Positions 19,778 to 28,333 of a stretch of 32,921 nt of DNA are shown here, one piece after another. Source of the stretch: JAPXSY01 sp034003585 (lineage in GTDB: Bacteria; Verrucomicrobiota; Kiritimatiellia; RFP12; UBA1067); NCBI GenBank assembly GCA_034003585.1, contig JAVEYH010000026.1:1-32921 (forward strand), read 5' to 3'. Under the pieces are notes generated by a model that saw only the letters and a program-made list of their open reading frames with translations, was not told the origin of the DNA and searched no databases. Positions within the stretch are counted from its first letter, which is position 1, and every line of letters starts with the position of its first letter. Both the position numbers and the translations under genes were made by a program.

Positions 19778-21730
19778 ATGACGGTCAATTGGTTCACAGA
19801 GTGGATGCATTCCCCGGAAGGCTTGACGGGCCGGGTGTTGGCCGACGGGGCCAAGTACGCGGGCGCGTTTTTCGGGGCGCTGGCGGTGTCGCTGGTGTTG
19901 ACGCCGCTTTGCCGTGAGGCGGCCCGCAAGATCGGCATGGTGGATATGCCGGACGCGCGCCGGATTAACAAGCAACCGGTGCCGCGCGGGGGCGGGCTGG
20001 CGATCATTGTGGCGTTCCATCTGGTGCTCGGGGCGGTGGTGTTCGGCTTGCGTTCGCCGGTCTCCTCCGAATTCACCCTGTTTTGGCAGGGGCATTTCCT
20101 GATCGCTTCGGTTGTGCTGGCGGTTATCGGGCTTGTGGACGACCGCAGGGGTCTCAAGCCAGCGGTCAAATTGGCGGGCCAGATCGTTGTGGCGGCGATC
20201 TTGTACCTCTCCGGTGTCCATGTCGGCGGGATTGTGGTGGCGTTTCCGCCGTGGCTCGATGTTCTGGTGACGGTACTGTGGATTGTGGGTGCCATCAACG
20301 CCTTTAACCTGATTGACGGAATGGACGGTCTGGCTACGGGGTTGGCGCTGATCGCCTCGGTGGGGCTGCTCGGCGCGCTGCTGTTCACGGGGAAGACCGC
20401 GGCCACGTTGCCGTATCTGGTGCTGGCCGGCGCCTGTCTCGGGTTTCTGCGCTACAATTTCCATCCGGCGTCGGTGTTTCTCGGGGATACGGGGAGCATG
20501 TTTCTGGGCCTGTGCATCGCGACGTTTCCGCTGATGACCGGATCGCGCAAGGAACTGGCGGCCTCGCTGGGCATGCCGCTGCTTGTCATGGGGGTTCCGC
20601 TTTTCGACACGCTGCTGGCCATCTGGCGGCGTTCGGTGCGGGCGCTGTTGCCGAGCGGTTTGGTGGGGTCCGGCAAAAGGGTGAGGGTGATGCAGCCGGA
20701 TCAGGATCATGTGCATCACCGGCTGTTGCGGCAGACCATGAATCAGAAGACGGCCGCGATCATGCTGTATGTGATCAGCGGGGTGTTGGTGTTGATCGGT
20801 CTGGTCGGAACCGTGTTGAAGGGGCGTGCGCCGGGACTGTTTCTGATCGCGTTTGTGGTGGCGGTGTATGTCGTGGTCCGGCATTTGGAGCGGGTGGAGT
20901 TGTGGGACACGGGACGGCTGCTTTCGGGGAAGCGGGCGATGATGCGGCAGGGGTTGCTTGTGCCGCTCTATATCGTTTGGGATGTGTTCGCCCTGTGCGG
21001 CACGTGGATGATGGCGCGATGGGAGTCGGGGCTGCCCCTCAACCGGGCCGCCGTGTTGTCGGAACTGCCGGTTTTCATTGTGCCGGTTTTCGTGGTGCTG
21101 GTCGCGGCCAAGACATATGCGCGCGTGTGGGGCCGCGCGCAGGTCCGCGATTTCGTGATCTTGGGGGTGTCAATCTTGGCCGGGACGGTGATCGGGGCGG
21201 GATTGATCTGGCTGTTCAATGATTACGAGCGCGGGGTGATCCGGTTCGCCCTCCGGTTCGGCACCTTGGCGTTTCTGCCGGTTGCCGGAATCCGCGTCTG
21301 GCGTGATGGCGTGCGCGGCATCATGCAGATGCTGGAGCGCCGCATCCTGCTCGAAAAGCCGGGGGCCCTGCGTTTTCTCGCGTACGGGGGCGGGGTGCGG
21401 TTCCGCGCGTACCAGCGCGAGCTGATGGAGCGGCCGGGCAACAATGACCGGGTCATCGTCGGCATCCTCGACGACGAGGCGAATTTGAAAGGGCGGATCA
21501 TCGCGGGGTATCCCGTGCTGGGGGATTTCGAAACGGTCAGGACGTATGCGGCCGGCAATCCGGTCGAGGGGGTAATCATCACCTGTCTGATGCCCGAAGC
21601 GAAATTGCGGCGGGTGACCGCGGAGCTGGAGGCGATGGGGCTGGCGGTGTCGGTTTGGGCGTGTGAGGAACGGGTGCTGGCCAATCCGAAGGGGTTGGCC
21701 GTGCGCGTGATCGGAAAGGGGGAGGCGTGA
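19778..21730 (+). CDS. WecA/MraY-type GlcNAc-1-P transferase fused to a PglF-like N-terminal module
   Basis: A 650-residue protein. Residues 1-330 are a polyprenyl-phosphate HexNAc-1-phosphate transferase: D121-D122 (VDDRRGL), NLIDGMDGLA (177-186), FLGDTGSMFLG (234-244) and HVHHR (311-315). Residues about 345-500 give further membrane helices, and about 525-650 a Rossmann domain (FLAYGGGVRFRAYQREL; VGILDDEANLKGRIIAGYPVLGD). This second part parallels residues 1-235 of the PglF-like protein at 16143 but lacks its dehydratase. So one chain combines a lipid-carrier transferase with the membrane and CoA_binding-like module. The locus thus has three potential chain initiators. The GTG of yjbQ overlaps its stop. 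Confidence 0.87.
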   Translation: MTVNWFTEWMHSPEGLTGRVLADGAKYAGAFFGALAVSLVLTPLCREAARKIGMVDMPDARRINKQPVPRGGGLAIIVAFHLVLGAVVFGLRSPVSSEFTLFWQGHFLIASVVLAVIGLVDDRRGLKPAVKLAGQIVVAAILYLSGVHVGGIVVAFPPWLDVLVTVLWIVGAINAFNLIDGMDGLATGLALIASVGLLGALLFTGKTAATLPYLVLAGACLGFLRYNFHPASVFLGDTGSMFLGLCIATFPLMTGSRKELAASLGMPLLVMGVPLFDTLLAIWRRSVRALLPSGLVGSGKRVRVMQPDQDHVHHRLLRQTMNQKTAAIMLYVISGVLVLIGLVGTVLKGRAPGLFLIAFVVAVYVVVRHLERVELWDTGRLLSGKRAMMRQGLLVPLYIVWDVFALCGTWMMARWESGLPLNRAAVLSELPVFIVPVFVVLVAAKTYARVWGRAQVRDFVILGVSILAGTVIGAGLIWLFNDYERGVIRFALRFGTLAFLPVAGIRVWRDGVRGIMQMLERRILLEKPGALRFLAYGGGVRFRAYQRELMERPGNNDRVIVGILDDEANLKGRIIAGYPVLGDFETVRTYAAGNPVEGVIITCLMPEAKLRRVTAELEAMGLAVSVWACEERVLANPKGLAVRVIGKGEA

Positions 21731-22143
21731 AGAGTTACCGCAAAGAGTTATGGTTCCAAACCGGCCGCCGCCGCGAATACCGGAACATCACGCCGGAAGT
21801 GGAGGCCTGTCTGGGCGAGAGCGGCATCCGGGAGGGGCTCTGTCTGGTCAACGCCATGCACATCACCGCCAGTGTTTTTGTGAATGACGACGAGGCGGGA
21901 TTGCATGCCGATTTTGAGCGCTGGCTCGAACGGATCGCTCCGGAGAAACCCCACAGCCAATATGCGCACAACGGGGCGGAGGACAATGCGGACGCGCACT
22001 TGAAGCGTCAGGTCATGGGCCGGGAAGTGGTGGTGGCGGTGACCCGGGGAAAGTTGGATTTCGGCCCGTGGGAACAGATTTTCTATGGGGAGTTTGACGG
22101 GCTGCGTTCCAAACGGGTGTTGGTGAAGATCATCGGCGAATGA
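21727..22143 (+). CDS. yjbQ: YjbQ/UPF0047 family protein (secondary thiamine-phosphate synthase type)
   Basis: A 138-residue protein of full family length with HITASVFVNDDE (45-56), SQYAHNG (77-83), ADAHLKRQVMG (88-98) and LDFGPWEQIFYGEFDG (110-125). The His and acidic residues of these motifs form the conserved pocket. E. coli YjbQ has weak thiamine-phosphate synthase activity, but the main role of the family is uncertain. It starts with GTG overlapping the previous stop (GTGA), with GGGGGAGG just upstream, so it is translated with the glycan operon, although no link to glycan synthesis is known. Confidence 0.92.
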   Translation: MKSYRKELWFQTGRRREYRNITPEVEACLGESGIREGLCLVNAMHITASVFVNDDEAGLHADFERWLERIAPEKPHSQYAHNGAEDNADAHLKRQVMGREVVVAVTRGKLDFGPWEQIFYGEFDGLRSKRVLVKIIGE

Positions 22144-22198
22144 ACAAGGGAATCCGGTCCATGCCGGAGGGGCGGGTTGAACAGATAAGGCGGTTGCG

Positions 22199-25100
22199 AT
22201 GGTTGTGCTCAATCTGATTCAGAATCTCGCGGTGCTGGTGGCCATGAGCGTGTTTTCGGGGATGATCCGGAACCGGTACACGCAACGGCGCAACGAGGCC
22301 CTTCTGCAGGGGTTGCTGTTCGGGGCGGCATCCGTGATCGGCATGCTCCACCCGGTCGTGATGGCGCCCGGCCTGATTTTTGACGGGCGTTCGGTGATGA
22401 TCAGCCTGTGCGGGCTGTTTTTCGGTCCGCTGGCGGCGGGAATTGCCGCTTCGATGGCGGCGGGATGCCGGATCCTCCAAGGCGGAAACGGGATGCTCAT
22501 GGGCGTCTCGGTCTGTGCGGTCTCGGCCCTGTTGGGCGTGGTGTTCCATTACCGGTATGCCAGGCGGAATGCCGATGTGTCGATCTGGCGACTGATGGCG
22601 TTTGGTCTTCTGGTGCATGTCGGCATGCTGTGCTGCACCCTGGCCCTGCCGTCCAAAATCATTCTCGAGGTGTTGACGACCATCACCGCGCCGGTGTTGC
22701 TGATGTACACCCTGGCCACGGTTCTGGTGGGACGCGTGTTGTCCGACCAGCTTGCGCGCGATGCGCTCGCGGGGGTGCTGCGTGAGAATGAGGAGACGCT
22801 GCGGACCACGCTGTACAGCATCGGGGACGGGATCATTGCGACCGATCAGACGGGGTGTGTCCGGCAGATGAATCCGGTGGCGGAAAAACTGACCGGGTGG
22901 AGTGAGGCCGAAGCGCGCGGCAGGCCGTGCCACGAGGTGTTCCGCATTGTGCATGAGGGGACGCGGGAAATTGTGGAAAGTCCGGTGCAGCAGGTCTTGC
23001 GGGCCAAGCGTATCGTTAGTCTCGCGAATCACACGCTGCTGATCGCGCGGGACGGCAGCGAGCGGCCGATCGCGGACAGCGGGGCGCCGATCTTCCATAC
23101 CGACGGTCATCTGACCGGCGTGGTGCTCGTTTTCCGCGATCAATCCGCGGAACGCGCCGCGCAGAAAGCGCTCAAGGCCGAACGGGACAATCTCCGGATC
23201 ATCATGGGCGCCTCGCCGATCGGGATCATGGTGATCGATCAGGCCGAACGGATCATCGACGCGAATCCGGCGGCCGAACGGCTGTTCAACCGTTCGTTTT
23301 CCGATGTGTACTACCGCCCGTGCGGCGATTTTCTGCGCTGCGCTTACCGCGGGGAGTCATCGCAGGGGTGCGGGTATACGGAACATTGTCCGGTCTGCGT
23401 GCTGTCGCGCACCATCCAGTCGGTTTTCAAAACCGGTCAGGGTACGCGGGAGATCGAGGCGGAAATGCATCTCGAAGGGGAGGCGGGCGGGGCAGAGCGC
23501 GCCGTCTGGTTCCAATTCAGCATCGAACCGGTCCGGATCGACGGGCAGCCGCATGTGATCGTGGCCTTGGATGACGTGTCGGCCCGCAAGCAGTCGGAGG
23601 CCGATCTGAAGCGGATCGAATGGATGCTTTCTCCCAAACCGGTCAAGGCCGGTCTGGCGGCGTCCGCCTCCAGTTACGGCGATCTGGCGCGCAGCAACCG
23701 GCAGGGGCGCATCCTCCATGCGGTCGGGCGGGAGATGCTGGCCAGTATCGTATCGGAGTTTCTGGATCTGTTGGGCACTTCGGCTGCGGTCTACGAAGTG
23801 AACGGGGATTACGCTTTCGGGCTGTTCGATTCCGGCTGGTGCCGGGTGCTGGATGAGGCGTCGCGGCGGTTGTGTAAGACGGAGGATAACGACGTCGCGC
23901 TGGCTTCCGGGCAATGGAAGTGTCATGAGTCGTGCTGGACGTGCTGTTCCCAAGAGGCGATCCGGCGCCGCGAGCCGATGGATATGGTATGTTACGGCGG
24001 CATCCGTCTCTATTCGGTCCCGGTGATGGCGCACGGGGAGGTGGTCGGCGCGGTCACGTTCGGATACGGTGACCCGCCGCGTGACTCGGAAACGCTGCAT
24101 GCGTTATCCCAGGCGTATCAGGTGGATTACGCCGAACTGGTCCGGCAGGCGCAGGCATATGATTCGCGTCCGCCGTTCATCATCGAGATGGCCAAGAAAC
24201 GGCTGCACACGGCGGCCAAGCTGATCGGATCGCTGGTGGAGACGCGGCAGGCGGAAGAGGGGCGCGCGAAAATCGAGGCGCAGTTCCGGCAGTCTCAGAA
24301 AATGGAGGCGGTCGGCCGGTTGGCCGGAGGGGTGGCGCATGATTTCAACAACATCCTGCAGGCCATCATCGGATATAGTGAACTGTTGGCCGAAAAGGTG
24401 GCGGAACAGCAGGAGGCGCACGCGTTCGCCACGGAGATCCTTTCAGAGGGCAAGCGCGCGGCGGCGCTCACCCGGCAACTTCTGGCGTTTGCGCGCAAAC
24501 AGACCATCGATCCGGTTGTGTTCGAGTTGAACGAGGCGGTGAGCACCACGCTGATGATGCTGCGCAGGCTGTTGGGCGAGGAGATCGCGCTGAATTGGAA
24601 GCCGCACGCCAAGGCATGCTGGGTGAAGATGGATGAGAACCAGCTCGATCAGATTCTCGCGAATTTGTCGGTGAACGCGCGTGACGCGATTGCGGGGATC
24701 GGCACGGTGACGATCGAGACCTCCATCTTTGATGCCGACGAGGGCTTTTGCACGATGAATCCCGGGTCCACGCCCGGTCCGTATGTGATGCTGGCGGTCA
24801 GCGATGACGGGTGCGGCATGGATCGCGCGACGCTGGACCGCCTGTTCGAGCCGTTCTTCACCACCAAGGGGCAGGGCAAGGGGACGGGGCTCGGTTTGGC
24901 GACCCTTTACGGGATCGTGAAGCAGAACGGCGGGTTCATCCATGTCTATAGCGAGGTGGGCAAAGGCACCACCTTCAAACTGTATTTGCCCGCGCAAAAG
25001 GCGGCGCACCGAGACCCACGCGCGGAAGCGCCCGCGACGGAGGCGGCACCGCAGATGGGCAGCGAAACGGTTCTGCTGGTGGATGACGAGCCCGGACTGC

Positions 25101-25471
25101 TGCGTTCGGCGAACCGGCTGTTGGAAAGACTGGGGTATCGTGTGCTTTCGGCCAACGGGCCGGAAGAGGCGATCCGGGTTTCGGACCAGTTTGCGGACAC
25201 GATTCATGTGCTTCTGACCGATGTGATCATGCCGGTGATGAGCGGGCGCGATCTTTCCGTTCTCCTGGCGGAGAAGCGGCCGGACATGAAATGCGTGTTC
25301 ATGTCCGGATACACCGCGGATGTGATCGCCCACCGGAATGTGTTGGAGGAAGGCGTGCATTATCTGCAGAAACCCTTCTCCAAGGCGGCGCTGGCGGAAA
25401 AATTGCGCGAGGCGCTGGGCGGCGGCGCGCCGGCTCCGGCCTCAGCGGGATCGGGAAACGGAAGGGGATAG
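22199..25471 (+). CDS. Hybrid sensor histidine kinase (5TMR-PAS-PAS-PocR-HisKA-HATPase-REC)
   Basis: A 1090-residue membrane sensor. In order: LytS-type 5TM region (about 4-180, with the PGLIFDGRSV and GPLAAGIAA motifs), PAS (about 197-315), a Cys-rich PAS (about 330-465; C375, C381, C391, C397, C400), a PocR-type ligand domain (about 490-650; KCHESCWTCC at 574-583), HisKA with H714 (VAHDFNN), HATPase (N822/N826, DDGCGMD, GKGTGLGL) and a receiver with D962/D963 and phospho-acceptor D1008. The receiver would compete with or relay the phosphate; no separate response regulator lies in the window. AAGG at 22187-22190 precedes the ATG by 8 bases. The 3' end overlaps pdxA on the other strand by 30 bp. 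The 5TMR ligand is unknown. Confidence 0.9.
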   Translation: MVVLNLIQNLAVLVAMSVFSGMIRNRYTQRRNEALLQGLLFGAASVIGMLHPVVMAPGLIFDGRSVMISLCGLFFGPLAAGIAASMAAGCRILQGGNGMLMGVSVCAVSALLGVVFHYRYARRNADVSIWRLMAFGLLVHVGMLCCTLALPSKIILEVLTTITAPVLLMYTLATVLVGRVLSDQLARDALAGVLRENEETLRTTLYSIGDGIIATDQTGCVRQMNPVAEKLTGWSEAEARGRPCHEVFRIVHEGTREIVESPVQQVLRAKRIVSLANHTLLIARDGSERPIADSGAPIFHTDGHLTGVVLVFRDQSAERAAQKALKAERDNLRIIMGASPIGIMVIDQAERIIDANPAAERLFNRSFSDVYYRPCGDFLRCAYRGESSQGCGYTEHCPVCVLSRTIQSVFKTGQGTREIEAEMHLEGEAGGAERAVWFQFSIEPVRIDGQPHVIVALDDVSARKQSEADLKRIEWMLSPKPVKAGLAASASSYGDLARSNRQGRILHAVGREMLASIVSEFLDLLGTSAAVYEVNGDYAFGLFDSGWCRVLDEASRRLCKTEDNDVALASGQWKCHESCWTCCSQEAIRRREPMDMVCYGGIRLYSVPVMAHGEVVGAVTFGYGDPPRDSETLHALSQAYQVDYAELVRQAQAYDSRPPFIIEMAKKRLHTAAKLIGSLVETRQAEEGRAKIEAQFRQSQKMEAVGRLAGGVAHDFNNILQAIIGYSELLAEKVAEQQEAHAFATEILSEGKRAAALTRQLLAFARKQTIDPVVFELNEAVSTTLMMLRRLLGEEIALNWKPHAKACWVKMDENQLDQILANLSVNARDAIAGIGTVTIETSIFDADEGFCTMNPGSTPGPYVMLAVSDDGCGMDRATLDRLFEPFFTTKGQGKGTGLGLATLYGIVKQNGGFIHVYSEVGKGTTFKLYLPAQKAAHRDPRAEAPATEAAPQMGSETVLLVDDEPGLLRSANRLLERLGYRVLSANGPEEAIRVSDQFADTIHVLLTDVIMPVMSGRDLSVLLAEKRPDMKCVFMSGYTADVIAHRNVLEEGVHYLQKPFSKAALAEKLREALGGGAPAPASAGSGNGRG

Positions 25472-26494
25472 CGGTATGCGGCTCCGCGCCATGCGGACGG
25501 CGAGCCGGATGGCGCTGAAGAGGCTGGCGGGTGAGGCGGTTCCCTGCCAGGACCGGTCAAACGCCGTCCCGTGGTCAGGTGACGTGCGGAGGATCGGAAG
25601 CCCCAGCGTCACGTTGACGCCTTGATCGAAGGCGGCGATTTTAAAGGGGATCAGCCCTTGATCATGGTACATGGCCACATAGGCGTCATACGGGGCGGCG
25701 TGCGGCGGGTGTGACAAGAGCCAGGTGAAAGCGGTGTCGGCAACAAGCGGGCCGGAGGCAAGAATGCCTTCGGCCCGCGCTGTTTCAAGGGCCGGCATGA
25801 GGATGCGCCGCTCCTCTGTCCCGAGCAGGCCGTTTTCGCCGGCATGCGGATTGAGCGCCAGCACACCGAGGCGCGGGGCGGGTGTGCCAAACGCCCGGCA
25901 GGCCTCGTGCGTCAGGCGCAGTGTGCGGAGCAGCCCGGGAACGGTGAGCAGACCGGGGACGCGCGCCAGCGGCTCGTGGATGGTCGCCAGGCAGACGCAG
26001 AAGGCCGGCGCATGAAACAGCATGCGCGGGTCCGGGGTCATGGTCAGTTCGCTCAGGATCTCTGTGTGGCCGACCGCCCGCACACCGGCGGCGTGCAGGG
26101 CGGATTTGTTGAGCGGGGCGGTGACCAGGGCGTGCGCGGTCTGGTGGCGGGTGATGTCGAGGGTTGCGCGGCGCACCCATTCGTAGGCCTGACGTCCGCA
26201 AGCGGCCTGAACTGTTCCGGGCGTGATCACGTCGGCTTCGGGAAAGGGGAGGTCGAAGAGCACATGGCCGTCCTGCGGCAAAGGCTCCTCTGCGGCACCG
26301 AGGGTTCTGACCGGCGCGGGGAAAGGGATGCCGCTGGCGGCGGCCACCCGGTCCAGAAGAACCCGGTTCCCGTAAACGAGCAGTTGGCAAGCCCGGGAGA
26401 GTTCCTCATCCGCCAGCGCGCGCAGAACGAGTTCGGGGCCCACGCCGGCGGCGTCACCCAGCGTCAGGGCGCAACGTATTCTGGCGTCCGCCAT
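25442..26494 (-). CDS. pdxA: 4-hydroxythreonine-4-phosphate dehydrogenase
   Basis: A 350-residue protein of normal PdxA length. It oxidises 4-phosphohydroxy-threonine with NAD in vitamin B6 synthesis. Visible motifs: LTLGDAAGVGPEL (10-22), TAPLNKSALH (125-134), GHTE (142-145), and the three metal-binding histidines H173 (TIHEPL), H217 (NPHAGENG) and H277 (AMYHDQG). RTSPDHGTAFD (303-313) is also diagnostic. GGGAG lies just upstream of the ATG. It faces the kinase gene with overlapping 3' ends. The 39-bp gap to the CBM48 gene upstream suggests joint transcription. No PdxJ is in view. Confidence 0.93.
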   Translation of the reverse strand: MADARIRCALTLGDAAGVGPELVLRALADEELSRACQLLVYGNRVLLDRVAAASGIPFPAPVRTLGAAEEPLPQDGHVLFDLPFPEADVITPGTVQAACGRQAYEWVRRATLDITRHQTAHALVTAPLNKSALHAAGVRAVGHTEILSELTMTPDPRMLFHAPAFCVCLATIHEPLARVPGLLTVPGLLRTLRLTHEACRAFGTPAPRLGVLALNPHAGENGLLGTEERRILMPALETARAEGILASGPLVADTAFTWLLSHPPHAAPYDAYVAMYHDQGLIPFKIAAFDQGVNVTLGLPILRTSPDHGTAFDRSWQGTASPASLFSAIRLAVRMARSRIPLSPSVSRSR

Positions 26495-26533
26495 ACGTCT
26501 CCCGCCGCGTGCCCCGGGAAGCGGGGCGCCGGC

Positions 26534-26896
26534 TTACCCGACGTGCTTCACACTGTTGAGCGTGCCGTGGTCATTCTGCACCCAGTCGGCGCAATCCGGA
26601 TCCGCGCACCACGTGCCGTCAATCACGAACTTGTATTCGTATGTTCCCGGCGCGAGCAACACGGTTGCGGTGTAGACCCCGTCACCCTTCTTATCCGCCA
26701 TGAGTTTGGCGGTCGGGTCCCAATTGTTGAAACTGCCCGCAAGGGAAACCTTGCTGCCGACTTCGGCCCGCACGCTAAACAGAACGCGTTGGGTCTTGGG
26801 CGCGGCGCGCCGGATCGTGGCTCGCGCCGGTTTACCCATGGCTTTCGCCACGGCCTTCACCACTTTTTTAACGGGTTCTTTTGCTTTGACACGCAT
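26534..26896 (-). CDS. Small CBM48/glycogen-binding-like protein with basic N terminus
   Basis: A 120-residue protein. Residues 1-35 are rich in Lys, Ala, Arg and Pro, resembling a histone-H1-like tail. The rest is an early-set (CBM48/AMPK-beta-like) domain: VLFSVRAEVGSKVSLAGSFNNWDP, then APGTYEYKFVIDGTW and NDHGTLNSV. The domain usually binds alpha-glucans; no catalytic domain is attached. I prefer the ATG at 26896 to that at 26905, because AAGGA sits 8 bases before it and would be too close to the other. It may target glycogen or, given the basic tail, something anionic; this is not decided by the sequence. Confidence 0.8.
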   Translation of the reverse strand: MRVKAKEPVKKVVKAVAKAMGKPARATIRRAAPKTQRVLFSVRAEVGSKVSLAGSFNNWDPTAKLMADKKGDGVYTATVLLAPGTYEYKFVIDGTWCADPDCADWVQNDHGTLNSVKHVG

Positions 26897-26995
26897 ACGG
26901 TCCATCCTTTTTTGGGGTTGATGGTGATTCAGTATACGGGATCGGTTGCGGCCTGTCCAGTACCACGCCTTTTCGCGAAGTCCGCTTATGGTCTG

Positions 26996-27985
26996 TTATC
27001 CGCCCGCCCGCCGCTTAACCGCCGAATCCAGAATGCGTCCGATCAGTGCGGTGTACGCGATACCGGACTGGCGCGCGAGGATCGGCAGGTCCGAATCCTT
27101 GGGGTTCAGACCCGCCAGCGGATTGACCTCCAGAAACAGAGGCTGCTCCGCCGCGTCGCAGCGGAGATCCACCCGTCCTCCGTCACGGCAGCCCAGCGCG
27201 CGCCAGGCGTCGAGCGCGACGCGCTCCGCCGTTGCCGCAACCGGGTCCCGCGCGGGATCGGCGGCGGGATAAACCACGCGATCCTCGTAGTTGCCCTTGT
27301 TGTCGAACGAGTAGACGCCCGCTTCGGCATTCGAGAGCAGCACGATCTCCATGGAGCCTACCACGGCCGCCTGACGGCCCGTGCCCGTGATGCCGACCGT
27401 GAATTCACGGCCCGGGAGATACGGTTCGATCAGCGCGGGCTGACCGAAGCGCGCCACCAGCCCGTCACAGACCGCCGCCAAGGAGGCGCGTTCGCGCACG
27501 ATCGATTTTGCGGAACACCCCTTTCCCGTGCCTTCGGCCACAGGTTTCACAAAGAACGGCGCACCAAACCTCAGTTCCGCGAGATCCTCCGCCGTCTCGT
27601 AGACGAGGAAATCGCTGGTCGGCACGCCGGCATCCCGGACCACACGCTTGGTCATGCCCTTGTGCAGGGTCAGCGCAAGCACGAGGGGATCGGAAAAGAC
27701 ATACGGCACCCCGTAGAGCTCGAGGATCGCCGGCACCTGCGCCTCGCGCGCGACGCCGCGCAGCCCTTCGCAGATGTTGAAGACCAGATCCCAGCGCTCC
27801 CCCGCCTCCAGCCGCCGGATCAGCGCGCGGGCGTGGCCGATCCGCTCCGTGGCGTTCCCGAGCGCGCGCAGGGCGTCCTCGATCCCGGCGATCGTCTCCT
27901 CCTTGTCAAACTCGGCGGTCTCCTCCAAGGACATGCCCATGGCGAGGTAGTCCGAACGGAGGTCATATGTCAGGCCAATGCGCAT
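26996..27985 (-). CDS. ATP-grasp ligase, D-alanine-D-alanine ligase-like
   Basis: A 329-residue ATP-grasp enzyme. Landmarks: MRIGLTYDLR start, VFNICEGL (68-75), FVKP with K147, a GTGKGCSAKS loop (152-161), IEPYLPGREFTVG (186-198), R271-x-D273, and EVNPLAGLNP (286-295). The general layout is that of Ddl, but the end (DSDLPILARQSGI) departs from the usual Ddl substrate motif. Ddl function is therefore possible, though another amino-acid or peptide ligase is equally plausible. Start 27985 is preferred to an upstream frame opening because the family begins with MRIGL and AGGG lies upstream. kamA lies next on the same strand, 330 bp away. Confidence 0.8.
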   Translation of the reverse strand: MRIGLTYDLRSDYLAMGMSLEETAEFDKEETIAGIEDALRALGNATERIGHARALIRRLEAGERWDLVFNICEGLRGVAREAQVPAILELYGVPYVFSDPLVLALTLHKGMTKRVVRDAGVPTSDFLVYETAEDLAELRFGAPFFVKPVAEGTGKGCSAKSIVRERASLAAVCDGLVARFGQPALIEPYLPGREFTVGITGTGRQAAVVGSMEIVLLSNAEAGVYSFDNKGNYEDRVVYPAADPARDPVAATAERVALDAWRALGCRDGGRVDLRCDAAEQPLFLEVNPLAGLNPKDSDLPILARQSGIAYTALIGRILDSAVKRRAGG

Positions 27986-28315
27986 ACAGGTCTGTCCCTC
28001 TGCGGACCGCCGGCCGGAGACCGGCAGCGATGGTTTCGCGCACAAAAGGGGTTTAGTGCCTTACAAATCAACACCAGCAATAAAAAACACGTTGTTTGAG
28101 AAGGAGGCAGTAGCCAGAATTCAGAATTTAGAATGGGAAGACCGACAAGATCGACTCATGTCGACGCAGTTCATTCTGTATTCTGTCTCCTGAATTCTGA
28201 CTTCATGGGTTGCGGGCAAGGCCTGTGTTATAGTATCGAGAAACGAGGACGAGGACGTGAAAGAATCTCTTTTTTTATTGCCATTACCGGTACGTAAGGC
28301 AACAACTCCTCCCTC
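27986..28315. other. Intergenic region between the ATP-grasp gene and kamA
   Basis: 330 bp without a supported gene. It contains an inverted GAATTCAG/TAGAAT word pair (28115-28199), a T7-8 run at about 28270, and the TTAGGAG array at the kamA end (28306-28333). A 20-codon frame on the + strand (GTG 28257 to 28319) has GAGGACGAGG before it and TATAGTAT upstream, but it matches nothing I know. Any promoter for the ATP-grasp gene should be here; I cannot pick one with confidence. Confidence 0.6.
28115..28199. repeat. Inverted CAGAATTCAG words, intergenic
   Basis: CAGAATTCAG at 28115-28124 is the reverse complement of 28190-28199. Further AGAAT words follow on the left (to 28135) and ATTCTGT words on the right (28173-28186). 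The core holds ATCGACTCATGTCGA-like palindromic sequence. Same arrangement as the inverted arrays at 10041-10168. Confidence 0.6.
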
Positions 28316-28333
28316 CTAACTCCTCCCTCCTAA
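28306..28333 (-). repeat. TTAGGAG heptamer array providing the kamA stop codon
   Basis: Four heptamers on the minus strand: TTAGGAG, GGAGGAG, TTAGGAG, GGAGGAG. They encode LGGRS and TAG at the end of kamA, identical to the end of the epimerase-GT2 gene at 2687-2707. Confidence 0.8.

Noticed and set aside
27986..28045. 20-residue upstream extension of the ATP-grasp frame
   Set aside because: Family proteins start with MRIGL at 27985, which has AGGG upstream; the extension shows no conservation.
25844..28099. 751-residue open frame on the + strand
   Set aside because: It is antisense to pdxA, the CBM48 gene and the ATP-grasp gene, all of which have clear family motifs; it has no recognisable domain and reflects GC-rich codon bias.
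28257..28319. Small + strand ORF of 20 codons with a purine-rich site and TATAGTAT upstream
   Set aside because: Too short, no family, and its 3' half is made of the inverse TTAGGAG array; could be the stub of a lost gene, but not supported.
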